Source: Adenanthera pavonina
Lineage: Eukaryota; Streptophyta; Magnoliopsida; Fabales; Fabaceae
Length of the DNA stretch: 64,000 nt
NCBI GenBank assembly: GCA_026686845.1
Contig: JAIVEN010000024.1
Coordinates: forward strand, 4,265,501 to 4,329,500
Reading direction: 5' to 3'
The notes beneath the pieces were generated by a model that ran no database searches, was not told where the DNA came from, and was given only the letters and a program-made list of their open reading frames with translations. Positions 22,098-32,477 of this stretch are shown here, in pieces; positions within the stretch are counted from its first letter, which is position 1, and each line of letters starts with the position of its first letter. A program made the translations under genes and the position numbers.

Positions 22098-25000
22098 TGT
22101 TAGGTTTAATATAACATAAGTTTTGATGATGGCGAATGTAGAGTAATAAGGAACAAATGCATCATATATCAGCATGTGTTTAATTGTGTTTATAATGCAC
22201 ATATCATGCTATGTACTAATATATCCATTGTGCCTACATACTTTATAATACAAGTTGGATATATAAATTGGACTAACTACTTACTTTGTAAGTGTAATAC
22301 ATTAAATGTAGGATTATCCAAGAAGGAAGAGTGAGTATTGAAATAAAGAAAGGGAAATCAATATCATGTTTTACTCAAAGAAGAAAAAGAGAAATAATGC
22401 TTCAAGAATGAAAGATCATAAGGGAGCATACCAAGAATGGAAATAACTAAGTAAAAGTGGAGCTCAACCTTTAAAGACCTAACTATTAGGTATATTTTGT
22501 TTTCACTTAGGTCTTGAAGTGGCTTAATCTTTGAAATTTACTTAATCTTGTTACTATATGTTTTAAATGAGTTAGATTAAGTAAATTTGATGTTAGCATG
22601 TCTTACAATTGAAGTATATTGTCTAACAGATGAATTTTGTGTTTGACTCATGTTTATTTTGTGCAAAATTTGAACTTTGCTAAGTAAAATTTAAAGTTAT
22701 AGATGTTTTATCTCTGATAGATGAATTTCGGTTCTAAAATTTGAATTTTTGGCTAAGCATAGTTAGTGAAAGTATGTAAAATTTACATGAAGCTTAGTTG
22801 AAATTCAACTGCTAGTGGAGTTCAAAATAACTTCCTCTGGTAGATGAACTTTAGGATTCAAAGTGTAAATTTCAAAATAAGAACTTGTGAGTCTCGTTAG
22901 AGCTTGTCTTTGACAGATGAACTTTGCTATTCAACATTCGAATTTCATAAAGAAGAACTTTTGTACCATATTGAACATGCCTCTAATAGACAAATTTCCA
23001 CTTCTGAAATTTGAATTTTGAAGTGCTATGTGAAAACTTGAGACCAACTATTCAAACTCAATAGAAGCACTTCCAATATGAAAATTCACACTTAACTAAC
23101 ATGGGTTATCTTTAGCAAACTCGAAATTCAAATGTCACTTAGTGATAGACAAATTTTGAAGTTCAACATTAAACATATAACTACACTGACTTTGCAAAAT
23201 TCATCTAGTGAGCCTCAAAATTCAAATTTTAGTATGTCAAATGCATTTAATGCGGTTGTTAAATGGCTTTTCTGCATAGTAATGGCTAGAACTTGTGCCT
23301 AACGGATAGATCTTGTGTCTAACAAATTGTTAAACTGTAAATCTATAAATAGAACCTCATTTGAACTTGTAGGAAACAAATTTGAGTGAGTTTATACCAA
23401 AATGCTATTGTAATATATAAAATCATTCTGTGTGAGATTCAAAGCTAAATCCACCGTATTAGAGTGAGCTTCAATGTATTATCTATACTATAAAAGAGAG
23501 TTTCTATTCTGTAATCTCATGTTCTACATTTTCTGAGTAGAATCCTAATGTGGAGAAACACTAAGGGAAATACACATCTTGTAAGAAAGTGGGGAGAGTG
23601 GCTTTACAAGTGCATACTAAAACTTCTAGGATGCATTAAGGCTTCACAAGTATCCAGATCAAACCTATGGGATATAATGGAAAATTTCAAGTAGTGACTT
23701 GAGGACTAAACGCAGGCCAAGTGGTTGGACCGAACGAGTATAAATTTTATGTCTTGCTCTTCATCTTCTCACTTCATTTGTCTCACTCAATATACTCTGT
23801 TCATCCTTGTGCTGCTGTGACATCTGGTGTGTAACACCCTACCACCAAACACCTCCAGACTCTACCAAAAACTTCAAAATCCAACCGAACGTAATCCAAA
23901 CATCTCAAAACAACTTCCTTAAACATTAGAACAGCGGAAACGAACCCAAAAACGCCAGAAAATGGGCTGGGGCTGCAACTGCTACAGTATCACCACAGCT
24001 CTGGCCTTCCCTTGTCTCACCATGCTACTGGACTTTGTGGTGCTGCGGCCTGCTTCCTGGCGCTACAGCGCCCCCTACTGGTTTTCTATACTAGCAACTT
24101 CCATACTCCGGGGTGAACTTCCGACGTGCATAACATTATGTTCTGACCTCCGATTGACTTGATTCCAACTCCTACAAGTCAATCTACTCTCAATCTATTC
24201 ATAGACACCAACTTCACCTCAATCCAACTTCGTATAGAGATTCTAGACCCCTAACACCATTTTGGCCACTTATTGACCAAAACTCACCACTAACAACCTC
24301 CAATTGCCACCAAAGGTAAATGGTCATTCAAAGACCATTCATACAGGTCCAAAACCCCCAAACCAACTTGTCCAAAGTGGTTTCACCTCAAAGGAACCAC
24401 TCCTCTGGGATTTGACCCCTTTGAGGCCCAACTCGACAAAATGGGCTACAGGCCCTAAAACACACCAACCAAGCCCAAAAACACCCTTAATCATACATAA
24501 CATATACATACAACATCCATCCATATAATCTATACATAACATACCTTACAATGGCATACATTCATTACAAAACCTTCTATCCTACTTGGCACAAGATACA
24601 TATCCAAATTTTACATAAACTACATAGACCTAATATCCTCCACGTCCGATGCTACTCACACGTCTTCTCGGGACTAGTGCCAGAACCATCACCTGAAAGG
24701 TTAGTTCATTGGAGAGGGGTGTGAGACAATGTCTCAGTAACCAAGGCAACCACACACACATATCTATACATATATAACTCATACAATTAGTGAATACAAT
24801 GTAAAATGAATGGAATGCATTCTCCTTCGCAGGGATCCCATCCTTATCCTCCCTAACATATATATATATTCCATCCTTATCCTCCCTAACATATATATAT
24901 ATATCATCATACATCATATTGTCATCACATCATCACCACCCAATCTGCCATAGATCACAATCTCACAATGCCATGTGGTGATGCTCATGTATCATCATAT

Positions 25001-26148
25001 AATCATCATCATCATATTATAATGTCATGTATGCATCATGTCATGTCAATATCATCATCTCCAATCATCATCATAATCATCAGAGTCATCGTAATCATCA
25101 TCTAGCTGTGTGCATACCATGATATATAGAAAATAGTACACACAAACACATCAATATCGTGGTATAAAAGAAACATGCATATATACACAAATATAAGTAC
25201 TATCATACAATATAAACAATACAATATAAACAAACACCTAGTTACCTCAAGTGTCAATGCCATACACAGGTTCCATGAACATCTCTTGTTGTCCAACACG
25301 CTTGAACCCTTCTCAGGCTACCAACAACCTTCACAATACCACAATTCCTCAATTAACACAATATACCAATAACCAAACATCATAATTCAACCAATTTAGG
25401 CCTAAAGGTTCGAACACCCCTTTCATGCATCATTAAGCTCCTAGGGACCATTCAAACACCAAACAATCCTATATACTTCAGATTCCCAAGAGCCCTAACT
25501 GAAAACAACCTAAGGTTAAGCTCAAATCATACATACACCCTTCAAAACTCACATCCAAGCAACAAGAATACCAAAACATACTTCCTTAACCCCATCTCAT
25601 CTATTTCAATTGGTGGATTTCAGCCAGAACCGAAGATCCAAACTTATAATCAAAAAACCCTAAAGTTCAACTAAAGAAAATGGAGAGGGAGGAGTAGAAA
25701 TCACATATTAACTTGAATCCAAGCTTCCAAAGGCAAAAAACAACTCCCAATGGTAAAAAATGGCAAACCCTAGCAGAGCTCCTCGTCGCTCCCTCTGTTT
25801 TCTTTCTTTCCTTCACGTTCGACTGACCGAAATGTTTCTAATTTAAATCAGAAACCCAACTCTAACTGCGGCTCTAGGGCAGCTCGCCGTGGCGCCACCT
25901 CATTCATCCATAAACATACCACTAGAATTGGCTCTCCCCGAGGCGGCCTGCTTGTCGCCGTGGCGTGGAGCTCAATTTTTTCCTACACTTCATCCTTTCT
26001 CCATCTTATCTCCTCCGGTTCTGCGCACAATACCAAAACAATATCATGAGGGGTGTTACATGGTGAAATTGGGTTATGCTTGAAAAGAGGCAAAAATGTT
26101 GTATCACCTTATTCATTCCTCCTTCTTGGGTGACTAACCAATCTTACA
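22098..26148 (+). mobile_element. Copia solo LTR nested in gypsy LTR, itself interrupted
   Basis: It starts TGTTAGGTTTAAT at 22098 and resumes after the nested gypsy LTR at 26061 to end CCAATCTTACA at 26148. The right piece matches the end of the LTR at 4054-6645 (reverse complement), including GTGAAATTGGGTTATG and CTTGGGTGAC. Net length is about 1.8 kb. The flanks are TCCTA on the left and TCCGC on the right: an imperfect 5-bp pair, but the gypsy sequence on both sides rejoins neatly when the LTR is removed. A TATA box is at 23344-23351. Confidence 0.82.
23830..26060 (-). mobile_element. Gypsy (Tekay/Del-like) solo LTR
   Basis: It begins TGTAACACCCTACC and ends GAGGGGTGTTACA, flanked by an exact TGGTG TSD (23825-23829 and 26061-26065). 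It is homologous to the two LTRs of the minus-strand gypsy element (32478-34380 and 43239-44892), which sets the orientation. It is 2231 bp and carries ATC-rich microsatellite tracts near 24990-25100. ORFs inside (for example 23962-24162 and 24304-24528) are noncoding LTR frames. Confidence 0.88.
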
Positions 26149-27091
26149 TCCGCGATATCACCAAGCTCACCTCCCATTAGTATGACCTGGCCAAAGGCCA
26201 CACAAATGTTTGGACTATGGTTTTCCTCACCTTGGACCACCCAAAGTGGTGGTGATTTAGGGAAAGCGCATCCCCAATCTACTTTTAGCTGGCTCTCCTG
26301 GCTATAGGAGAGGTTTTAATGGCAAATATATACAGTCATCAACCTCATCACATGGCCATAAGTGGATCAGTATACCATATGGTATCATCACACCATATAA
26401 CAAACATATGTACAAGTGATATCATGGTATGAATAGGAGCAAAAATATATAACAACTAACACTTATACAATATACACCTTAGTTACCTTGAATTGTTGAC
26501 ACAACGCACACAGGGGGTTTAGCAATCCTTCAAAGTACTGACAACGAATTGAACTCCTCCAATCAACCGGTTACATACTACAATACCACAATATACTCAA
26601 TTAACATAATACACATACGATCCAAAACCCATAATTCAGCCATTCAAGCTTAACCCATGATTCCAAAGGCATAAGCACACACCAATGAGCCTCAAATAAC
26701 CATCCAAATCATAAACATCGGGATATAATTTAGATTCCCAACTTCCTTAACAATTCCCAAGTTAGGGTTTACGCTATACCATGCATAATCCCTCCTAAAC
26801 TCATACATAAACCTTAGGTACACCAAACACACTCCAATAATCTAATAGAAACCATTTTAATCGATATAATCTTCCATAAATTTGAAACCTAACTTACTCC
26901 TATGGATTTCACACAAAAAATGGGTAGAAAAGAAAGGAGAGAAAGCAAAATCCACTTTCCAACAAAGATTGAAGCTTCTTGAACCCAAAAATGATCCCCT
27001 AAGGCCAAAAATCCAATGCCCTAGCAGAGCTCTTCTCCTCCTTCTTCAATTTCTTCTACTTCGTTTGATTGAATCACATCTGATTTAAACA

Positions 27092-27510
27092 CACTACAAT
27101 AAAAAGGGGAATAGATGATATTTTTTTTTAAAGTTTATTGAAATTTATAAAATGCCATCTAATCCAGCGCTAATAAAAGTAGGACACATACGTTGGCGTT
27201 TTGTAAACGCCAACTAAAGCCTAAATTTACATGGAAAGTCTACTAAAACATGACGTTTCATAGATAAATGCCATCTTTGATGATATCAGTATAGATAGCA
27301 TTTACCTCATAAATGCCATCTAATGTGTGTAAAAGATGGTGTTTAATTGTTAAACTCCATCTTTTATGACATAAGTATTGATGGCAGTTACCTCATAAAT
27401 GCCATCTATTGTGCGCAAAAGATGACGTTTAATTGTTAAATGTCATCTTTGATGACATCAGTATAGATGGTGTTTACCTCATAAACACCATCTAATTTTG
27501 TTTTCTCTAC
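27092..27510. repeat. CACTA terminal and subterminal repeats
   Basis: After the CACTA terminus, an imperfect unit of about 86 bp repeats three times (ATGCCATCTTTGATG near 27268, ACTCCATCTTTTATGAC near 27354, ATGTCATCTTTGATGAC near 27440). Within it AAATGCCATCT and its inverse AGATGGYRTTT alternate, making many small inverted repeats. Such arrays are typical binding sites for the CACTA accessory protein. Confidence 0.75.
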
Positions 27511-28263
27511 TTGTAGAGTATTTTCGTCCTAGACAAAGTGATATTAATATTTTTCAACAATAACTGAAATACAAAAACTATATAACCTAGTGGTACCAGG
27601 TCATACTACATCTATACCAAACATTAACTATATATGAGCTAAAGAAGATCAATACAACTAACCTCTAAATGGTCAAAGCTTCTTTCCAAGATGTCCACCA
27701 TGCAGGCGTAAGAAATATCTTAGTAGTTGAGAAAGTGTGGCCTCCTATAACAGGAAAGAGTAAATAATTACGTGTCCAAGGGGTAGAGACCAAATTCAAA
27801 ACTTGAACCTGAAGAAATAATAAAACAATAATGAGAACTATAATTGTTATTTAAACACATGAGCTATCAAGTAGACGAGTGTTTTATATTTGTAGAACAT
27901 AAATATGATGTTGGTATGGCAAATTCTGCAAACACGTATGAAAATAAAGCCAATAATCAACATGACAACAGAAATATGAGGTGTGTAGAAAAACTGATAA
28001 CTAAAGAGGTTGCACATACAATACTACTGTGTGTATTGATTAAGATTTATTATGTATAGTAAGCATTCAACTGTATTGGTAAGAGCATCTGTATCCAAAT
28101 ATACGTAAAAAAATGTGCAAGCAATCCTCAGATTCAAATACAAAGTATATTAGTGACAATGAGATCCATCATATAACACAGGGATTAAAGCTATGAAGGA
28201 AAACATGTAAATAGATTTAATAGTGTTGTTCTCACAAGGAAAAGATGTATTATTTATGAACTA
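27511..28263 (-). other. CACTA internal DNA, no clear gene
   Basis: Noncoding between the subterminal repeats and the copia composite. The 71-codon frame at 27844-28059 shows no domain that I recognise. Confidence 0.45.
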
Positions 28264-28869
28264 CTATGTGTTGGAGATTGTGTCATAGGCCAATCATTGT
28301 ATTATGAACATTGTACTTCATTATGAAAAAAGAAGGTGTTTTTTCTTACATTATTATATTGTTTGCATGTTTTCTTTATAATAATATTCTTGGATAAATT
28401 ATTTTATCCTAAATGTCCCTAGTCAATCATCTTTATGGAAACAATGATGAACTAAAGCTAGTATGATTTTGATTAATAATTATGTATGAAGATACAAATC
28501 AAAATCATAATCTATTGTTAGAGAATAGGTGCTGAATCGACCCGTCATGAGATAGATGTATGGATCAAGTCATAAGCATATCTCACATATAACCGTATCA
28601 CTAAGCCCTAAGACGTGAGATCATCATGGCTGTTGAGAATTTCAGCATACACGCAGCGGAAAACTATCAAGAAATTCCCTCCCACAGATCCATCAATATT
28701 GTTTAGATTGAGATGTAGAAAAAGAATTTACCTCCGGTGTGTTCCTTAGTGTTCTTTTCATTTTGTTGGACCCCAGGAACTAACATATCTGATCAGCTCC
28801 CTCCATGATATCCACATGAATGATGAGTCCAACTCGAACGGTGTGCTAGCACCTCTTTTTGTGAACATC

Positions 28870-29355
28870 TGAATGTCTGTACAGTTTTCTTTGTCTGTTC
28901 GTACAGTCCTGCTGTCTATCTGTACAACCCATTGTCTATCCCCATAGTCCTACTATTTTTTTCTGTACAGCCCGCTGTCTGTCCATATAATGCTACTGTT
29001 CATCCTTACAGTACTGTTATCTGTCAGTAAAGTACCATTATTCATCCGTACAGTCCTGCTGTTCATTTGTACATCTCGTTGTTCATCTGTGCAGCCCCGT
29101 TGTTCATCTGTACAACCCATTGTCTGTCCGTACAGTCTCACTATCTGTCCCTACAGCCTGCTGATCATCTGTATAGCCCCCACTGTCTGTCTGTACATCC
29201 AGCTATCTGTCCATACAGTCCCACTATTTTATTCGTACAGCCCGTTGTCTGTCCATACAGTACCGCTGTTCATTCATACAGTGCCGTTGTTTGTTCGTAC
29301 AGCACCACTGTCCTTCCATACAGTTCGATGTTCATCATTCGTTCGTACAGTCTCA
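28870..29355. repeat. Minisatellite of about 20 bp in copia 3' LTR
   Basis: A degenerate unit resembling CTGTCTGTCCGTACAGTCCC repeats about 24 times. The frame at 28990-29391 (133 codons, rich in SLF/HTVPL) is a translation of this repeat and not a gene. Confidence 0.8.
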
Positions 29356-29399
29356 CTCTCTGAGTATACTGCCGCTCTCTCTTTAGGATGATTCGAATT

Positions 29400-29800
29400 G
29401 TATTGATTCTGTACCCTTATCTATATCAATATATAGATAGGATTTGATATTTGTTTAATTTAAATCAATAATTTAAACTAAATCAAATATTAATTAAATA
29501 GATTGGTTTGAATTTAAATCTATCTAATAGATTAAATTTAAACTAACTATCTAATCTATATCCATAATCAAATCTAGATTTAATTTATCATATAAATCAA
29601 ATTTAGATTATTAGTTTAAATTTAAATCTATCATATAGAATTAAATTTAAAACTAATTAATTTGAATTAATTTGAACAATATATATATTTTGAAATAATA
29701 TATATCAAATATATAATATATCAAACATATATATATTTCAAATTTTAATATATATATATATCAAATATATATATAAAATTCTATCACCCTAAATTGAACA
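29400..29800. repeat. AT-rich domain of copia LTR
   Basis: A chain of TTAAATTTAAATCTA-type words and ATATAT runs. Matching domains occur in the same LTR family at 46590-46915 and, inverted, at 47590-47940. Noncoding. Confidence 0.65.
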
Positions 29801-29985
29801 TCAAATTCATTGAATCTAGACACATTTTAGATTCAATGAATCTGGACATTGTAGCTCGAGTTGACCTATTATTGTGTGCGACCTTGTAGGCCCATATGAT
29901 GTTGGTAGTGGGCTAATAACACTATTAGACCCACAAGTCACCAATGGCCTCTAGCAAGACATTGTGACTACCCAAATCTATTTGA

Positions 29986-31357
29986 TCATAGTCTATACCA
30001 TGAGTTTGCTTGAATCTTGACTGACTTAATCATAGCGACTGGCGAAAAGGTTTCATCATAGTCTATACCTTGAGTTTGCTTAAATCCTTTTGTAACCAAT
30101 CGTGCTTTGAAGGTATGCACTTGGCCATCCATGTGGGTTTTCTTCTTAAAAACCCATTTGTAGCCAATAGTTTTTATACCTTTAAGTGGGTCAATCAAGG
30201 TCCATAACTTATTGTCATACATGGATTACATCTCAAACTTCATGGCATACAGCCATTTTTTAGAGTTAGATCCCATTATGGCCTCTTGATAGGTGGTTGG
30301 CTCTTCTTGATCCAAAAGTAATACATCACAACTATCATTTAAAAGAAATCCATATCTTTGAGGCTGATGTCGTGTTCTATCAAACCTTATTGGGCCTTGT
30401 GTTACTTGAGTAGGCTCTTCAACTTGTTGTGAGTCTTCTCATTCTTCCATCTCTGGCTCAATGCGATTTTGTGGGTCTCAAACTTCTTTGAGATTTATCT
30501 TACTCCCACTAGTTAGTTTAGAGACAAACTCTTTTTTCTAAAAAGATGTCATTCCGAGTAATAAACGTTTTATTCTCAGTGGAATTGTAGAAGTAGTATC
30601 CTTTAGTTCCTTGGGATACCCCACAAAAAGGCATTTTATAGATTTAGGTGCTAACTTATTTGAGGCTTGTTGCTTAACATATGCCTCGCATCCCCAAATC
30701 TTGAGAAAAGACAAATTAGGCTTCTTTCCAGTACATATCTCATATGGGGTCTTTTCAACAGCCTTAGATGGAACACGATTTAGTGTGAATGTAGCTGTTT
30801 CTAATGCATAGCCCCAAAAGGATGGTGGAAGATTTGTTTGACTCATCATAGATCGAACCATATCTAACAGAGTTCAATTCCCCTGTTCAGAAACACCATT
30901 CCATTGTGGTGTTCCTTTAAGGTGATCAATGTAGGCTTTCATCTTCAAAACATGAGAGCTAAATGATGCACCCTCAGTCATTTTGCAGGAATGTAAGGCT
31001 TTCGTGGTTTCAAACCTTTCTTGCCTTGCCTATTGTTGGAACATTTCCTTGAGATGCCCAATCACCTTATAAGCCTCCATATGTTCCAGATCTCTTTGAA
31101 GTTCTGGGATCATGGTGGCTAACACCAGGCATCCCACATCCACACAGTCATTAAGATGCTTATTATGGGTATCCTTTTGGGCTCTTGGAGCATTGGCTGC
31201 AGGTTCCTTAGGAATGGATTCATCTAAGAGATATGACTTTCTTTCCTGCTTGAGAACAATTCTGAAGTTCCTAAACCAGTCAAGAAAGTTGGTCCCATTG
31301 AGTTTGTCCTTCTCAAGGACAGATCACAATGATAATGTAGCAGAATTACTTGTTGAC
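29986..31357 (-). pseudogene. Minus-strand copia gag-integrase-RT remnant
   Basis: Read right to left: a gag N-terminus (about 31357-30920, with LNGTNFLDW and VLKQERKSYLLDE-like words), which passes directly into the integrase C-terminal part (about 30915-30540: TPQWNGVSE, FTLNRVPSKAVEKTPYE, FVGYPKE). After a gap follows the start of reverse transcriptase (30222-29986: YKWVFKKK, FKARLVTKGFKQTQGIDYDE). Most of gag, protease and the integrase core are deleted between 30940 and 30900, and RT stops about 80 codons in, where the 3' LTR fragment begins. Several in-frame stops occur. A segment containing TCATAGTCTATACC is repeated 68 bp apart (29988 and 30056). Confidence 0.82.
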
Positions 31358-31558
31358 ATTTTCTACAAGAAAATATGCAAAATTAAATTAATAATTTCCT
31401 ACTAAAAATTAACCATAATTTAGTTTAGCGGGCTAAGATCCATATTTCACTTAATAGTAAGTCCGCTTTGGCAAGACACTTAAAATTAAGTTATTTAGCT
31501 AGGTAACTTATTTACCAATTATATGACAAGTGACTCTTAAATCTTTATGGGATCCTGT

Positions 31559-31984
31559 TGTAATGTCCCGCCACTTCTTTCGGATTGATGATTGTCCCCA
31601 CAAACCAACACAAGCCTTTTCAGTGTGCTTTGTCCTCTCTCACACAACTCCTTCCCAGGAGGTCACCCATCCCATAATTGCTCCAGGTCAAGCACGCTTA
31701 ACTGAGGAGTTCCTAAGGGATAGCCTACCGTAAGGGTAAGTGCACTTTGTTGGCATAGGTAGTACCTATCAATTATTTGAAGCTATCCTTAACCGTATGG
31801 TCCCATACCTATACAGTCTTTGGATCCCTCTCGTTCCAGTATGTATTCGATTCATTCATATGCCCCTCCCGCTTAGAAGCCTACTAGGAGCCGTCCCTTG
31901 TCCGTGCCTCATCACTTTTTATCTCACACCCCCTTTCTTGCACCGGCTATCACTCCTCGCCCTCATCAGCGCCCAGATGTTACA
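31559..31984 (-). repeat. Cassandra 3' LTR
   Basis: It starts TGTAATGTCCCG on the plus strand and ends CCAGATGTTACA. It differs from its partner by scattered changes, mostly transitions, so the copy is not recent. The 5S-like block is at about 31641-31720. Confidence 0.88.
31641..31720 (-). other. 5S-rRNA-like polymerase III control block
   Basis: Read on the minus strand it contains the 5S A-box-like GTTAAGCGTGCTTG and C-box-like GATGGGTGACCTCCTGGGAAG-type segment, the latter almost perfect here. It is part of the Cassandra LTR, not a 5S gene: the 5' half of 5S rRNA is not visible. Confidence 0.8.
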
Positions 31985-32051
31985 TGCCCACAAGCTTGTG
32001 GTTTGTCCTCGAACCATACCGTATTGAGAGAGGCCGGGCTCTAATACCAAC

Positions 32052-32477
32052 TGTAACATCCGGCTACTTCTTTCGGATTAATAACTGTCCCTACAAATCA
32101 ACACAAGCCTTTTCAGTATGCTTTGTCCTCACTCACACAACTCCTTCCCAGGAGGTCACCAATCCCATAGATGCTCCAGGTCAAGCACGCTTAACTGAGG
32201 AGTTCTTAAGGGATAGTCTATCGAAAAGGTAGGTGCACCTTGTTGGTATAGGTAGTATCTATCAATTCCTTTAAGCTATCCTTAACCGTATAGTCCCATC
32301 CCTATATAGTCTCTGGATCCCTGTCGTTCCGGTATGTATTTGATTCATTCATATGCCCCTCCCTCTTAGAAGCATGCCAGGAGCCGCTCCTTGTCCGTGC
32401 CTCATCACTTTTTATCTAACACCCCCTTTCTTGCACCAGCGATCACTCCCCACCCTCATCGGCGCCTGAATGTCACA
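32052..32477 (-). repeat. Cassandra 5' LTR
   Basis: It starts TGTAACATCCGG on the plus strand and ends CTGAATGTCACA. It has the same 426-bp length as the 3' LTR. The 5S-like block is at about 32136-32212. Confidence 0.88.
32136..32212 (-). other. Second 5S-like block (Cassandra 5' LTR)
   Basis: Same arrangement as the block at 31641-31720, with a change inside the C-box (GGTCACCAATCC instead of GGTCACCCATCC on the plus strand), which would be expected to weaken polymerase III use. Confidence 0.78.

Larger units (their letters stand above)
20954..27091 (-). mobile_element. Gypsy LTR fragment, interrupted by nested insertion
   Basis: Segments 20954-22097 and 26149-27091 together match the Tekay-like LTRs at 23830-26060 and 43239-44892 in order and orientation: a start resembling GTAACAACCTAC, the phrase ATTGACTTGATTCCAACTCC near 21180, and ATCACCAAGCTCACC just right of the nested copy. 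Its right end is missing because a CACTA terminus begins at 27092. The stretch is noncoding. Confidence 0.75.
31559..32477 (-). mobile_element. Cassandra-type TRIM (5S-rRNA-like LTRs)
   Basis: Two direct repeats of 426 bp (31559-31984 and 32052-32477) flank only 67 bp of internal DNA. Each repeat holds a stretch matching the 3' half of plant 5S rRNA in reverse complement: CTTCCCAGGAGGTCACC and AAGCACGCTTAACT. The primer site TTGGTATTAGAGCC (Met-tRNA type) reads on the minus strand from 32050, so the element is minus-oriented with its 5' LTR at 32052-32477. It has no coding capacity, as expected for this non-autonomous family. The flanks do not show a simple TSD: CCTGT on the left, GTTGA on the right. 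Confidence 0.9.

Noticed and set aside
24980..25110. CRISPR-like or regulatory repeat array (ATCATC-rich)
   Set aside because: Simple trinucleotide-type microsatellite in a gypsy LTR, repeated at 33320-33450 and 43930-44060 because those are the same LTR family. No spacer structure, and the window is plant DNA.
22093..26153. Exact target-site duplication around the copia LTR at 22098-26148
   Set aside because: The flanks TCCTA and TCCGC agree at only three of five bases, so I report the insertion from rejoined gypsy sequence and not from a perfect duplication.
28990..29391. 133-codon and overlapping 98-codon ORFs on the plus strand
   Set aside because: They translate a 20-bp minisatellite in a copia LTR; the same repeat gives a similar ORF at 46191-46523. 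Repetitive composition, no domain.
31641..32212. 5S rRNA genes
   Set aside because: Only the 3' half of 5S is recognisable and it lies inside the 426-bp Cassandra repeats, so these are retroelement parts, not rRNA genes.
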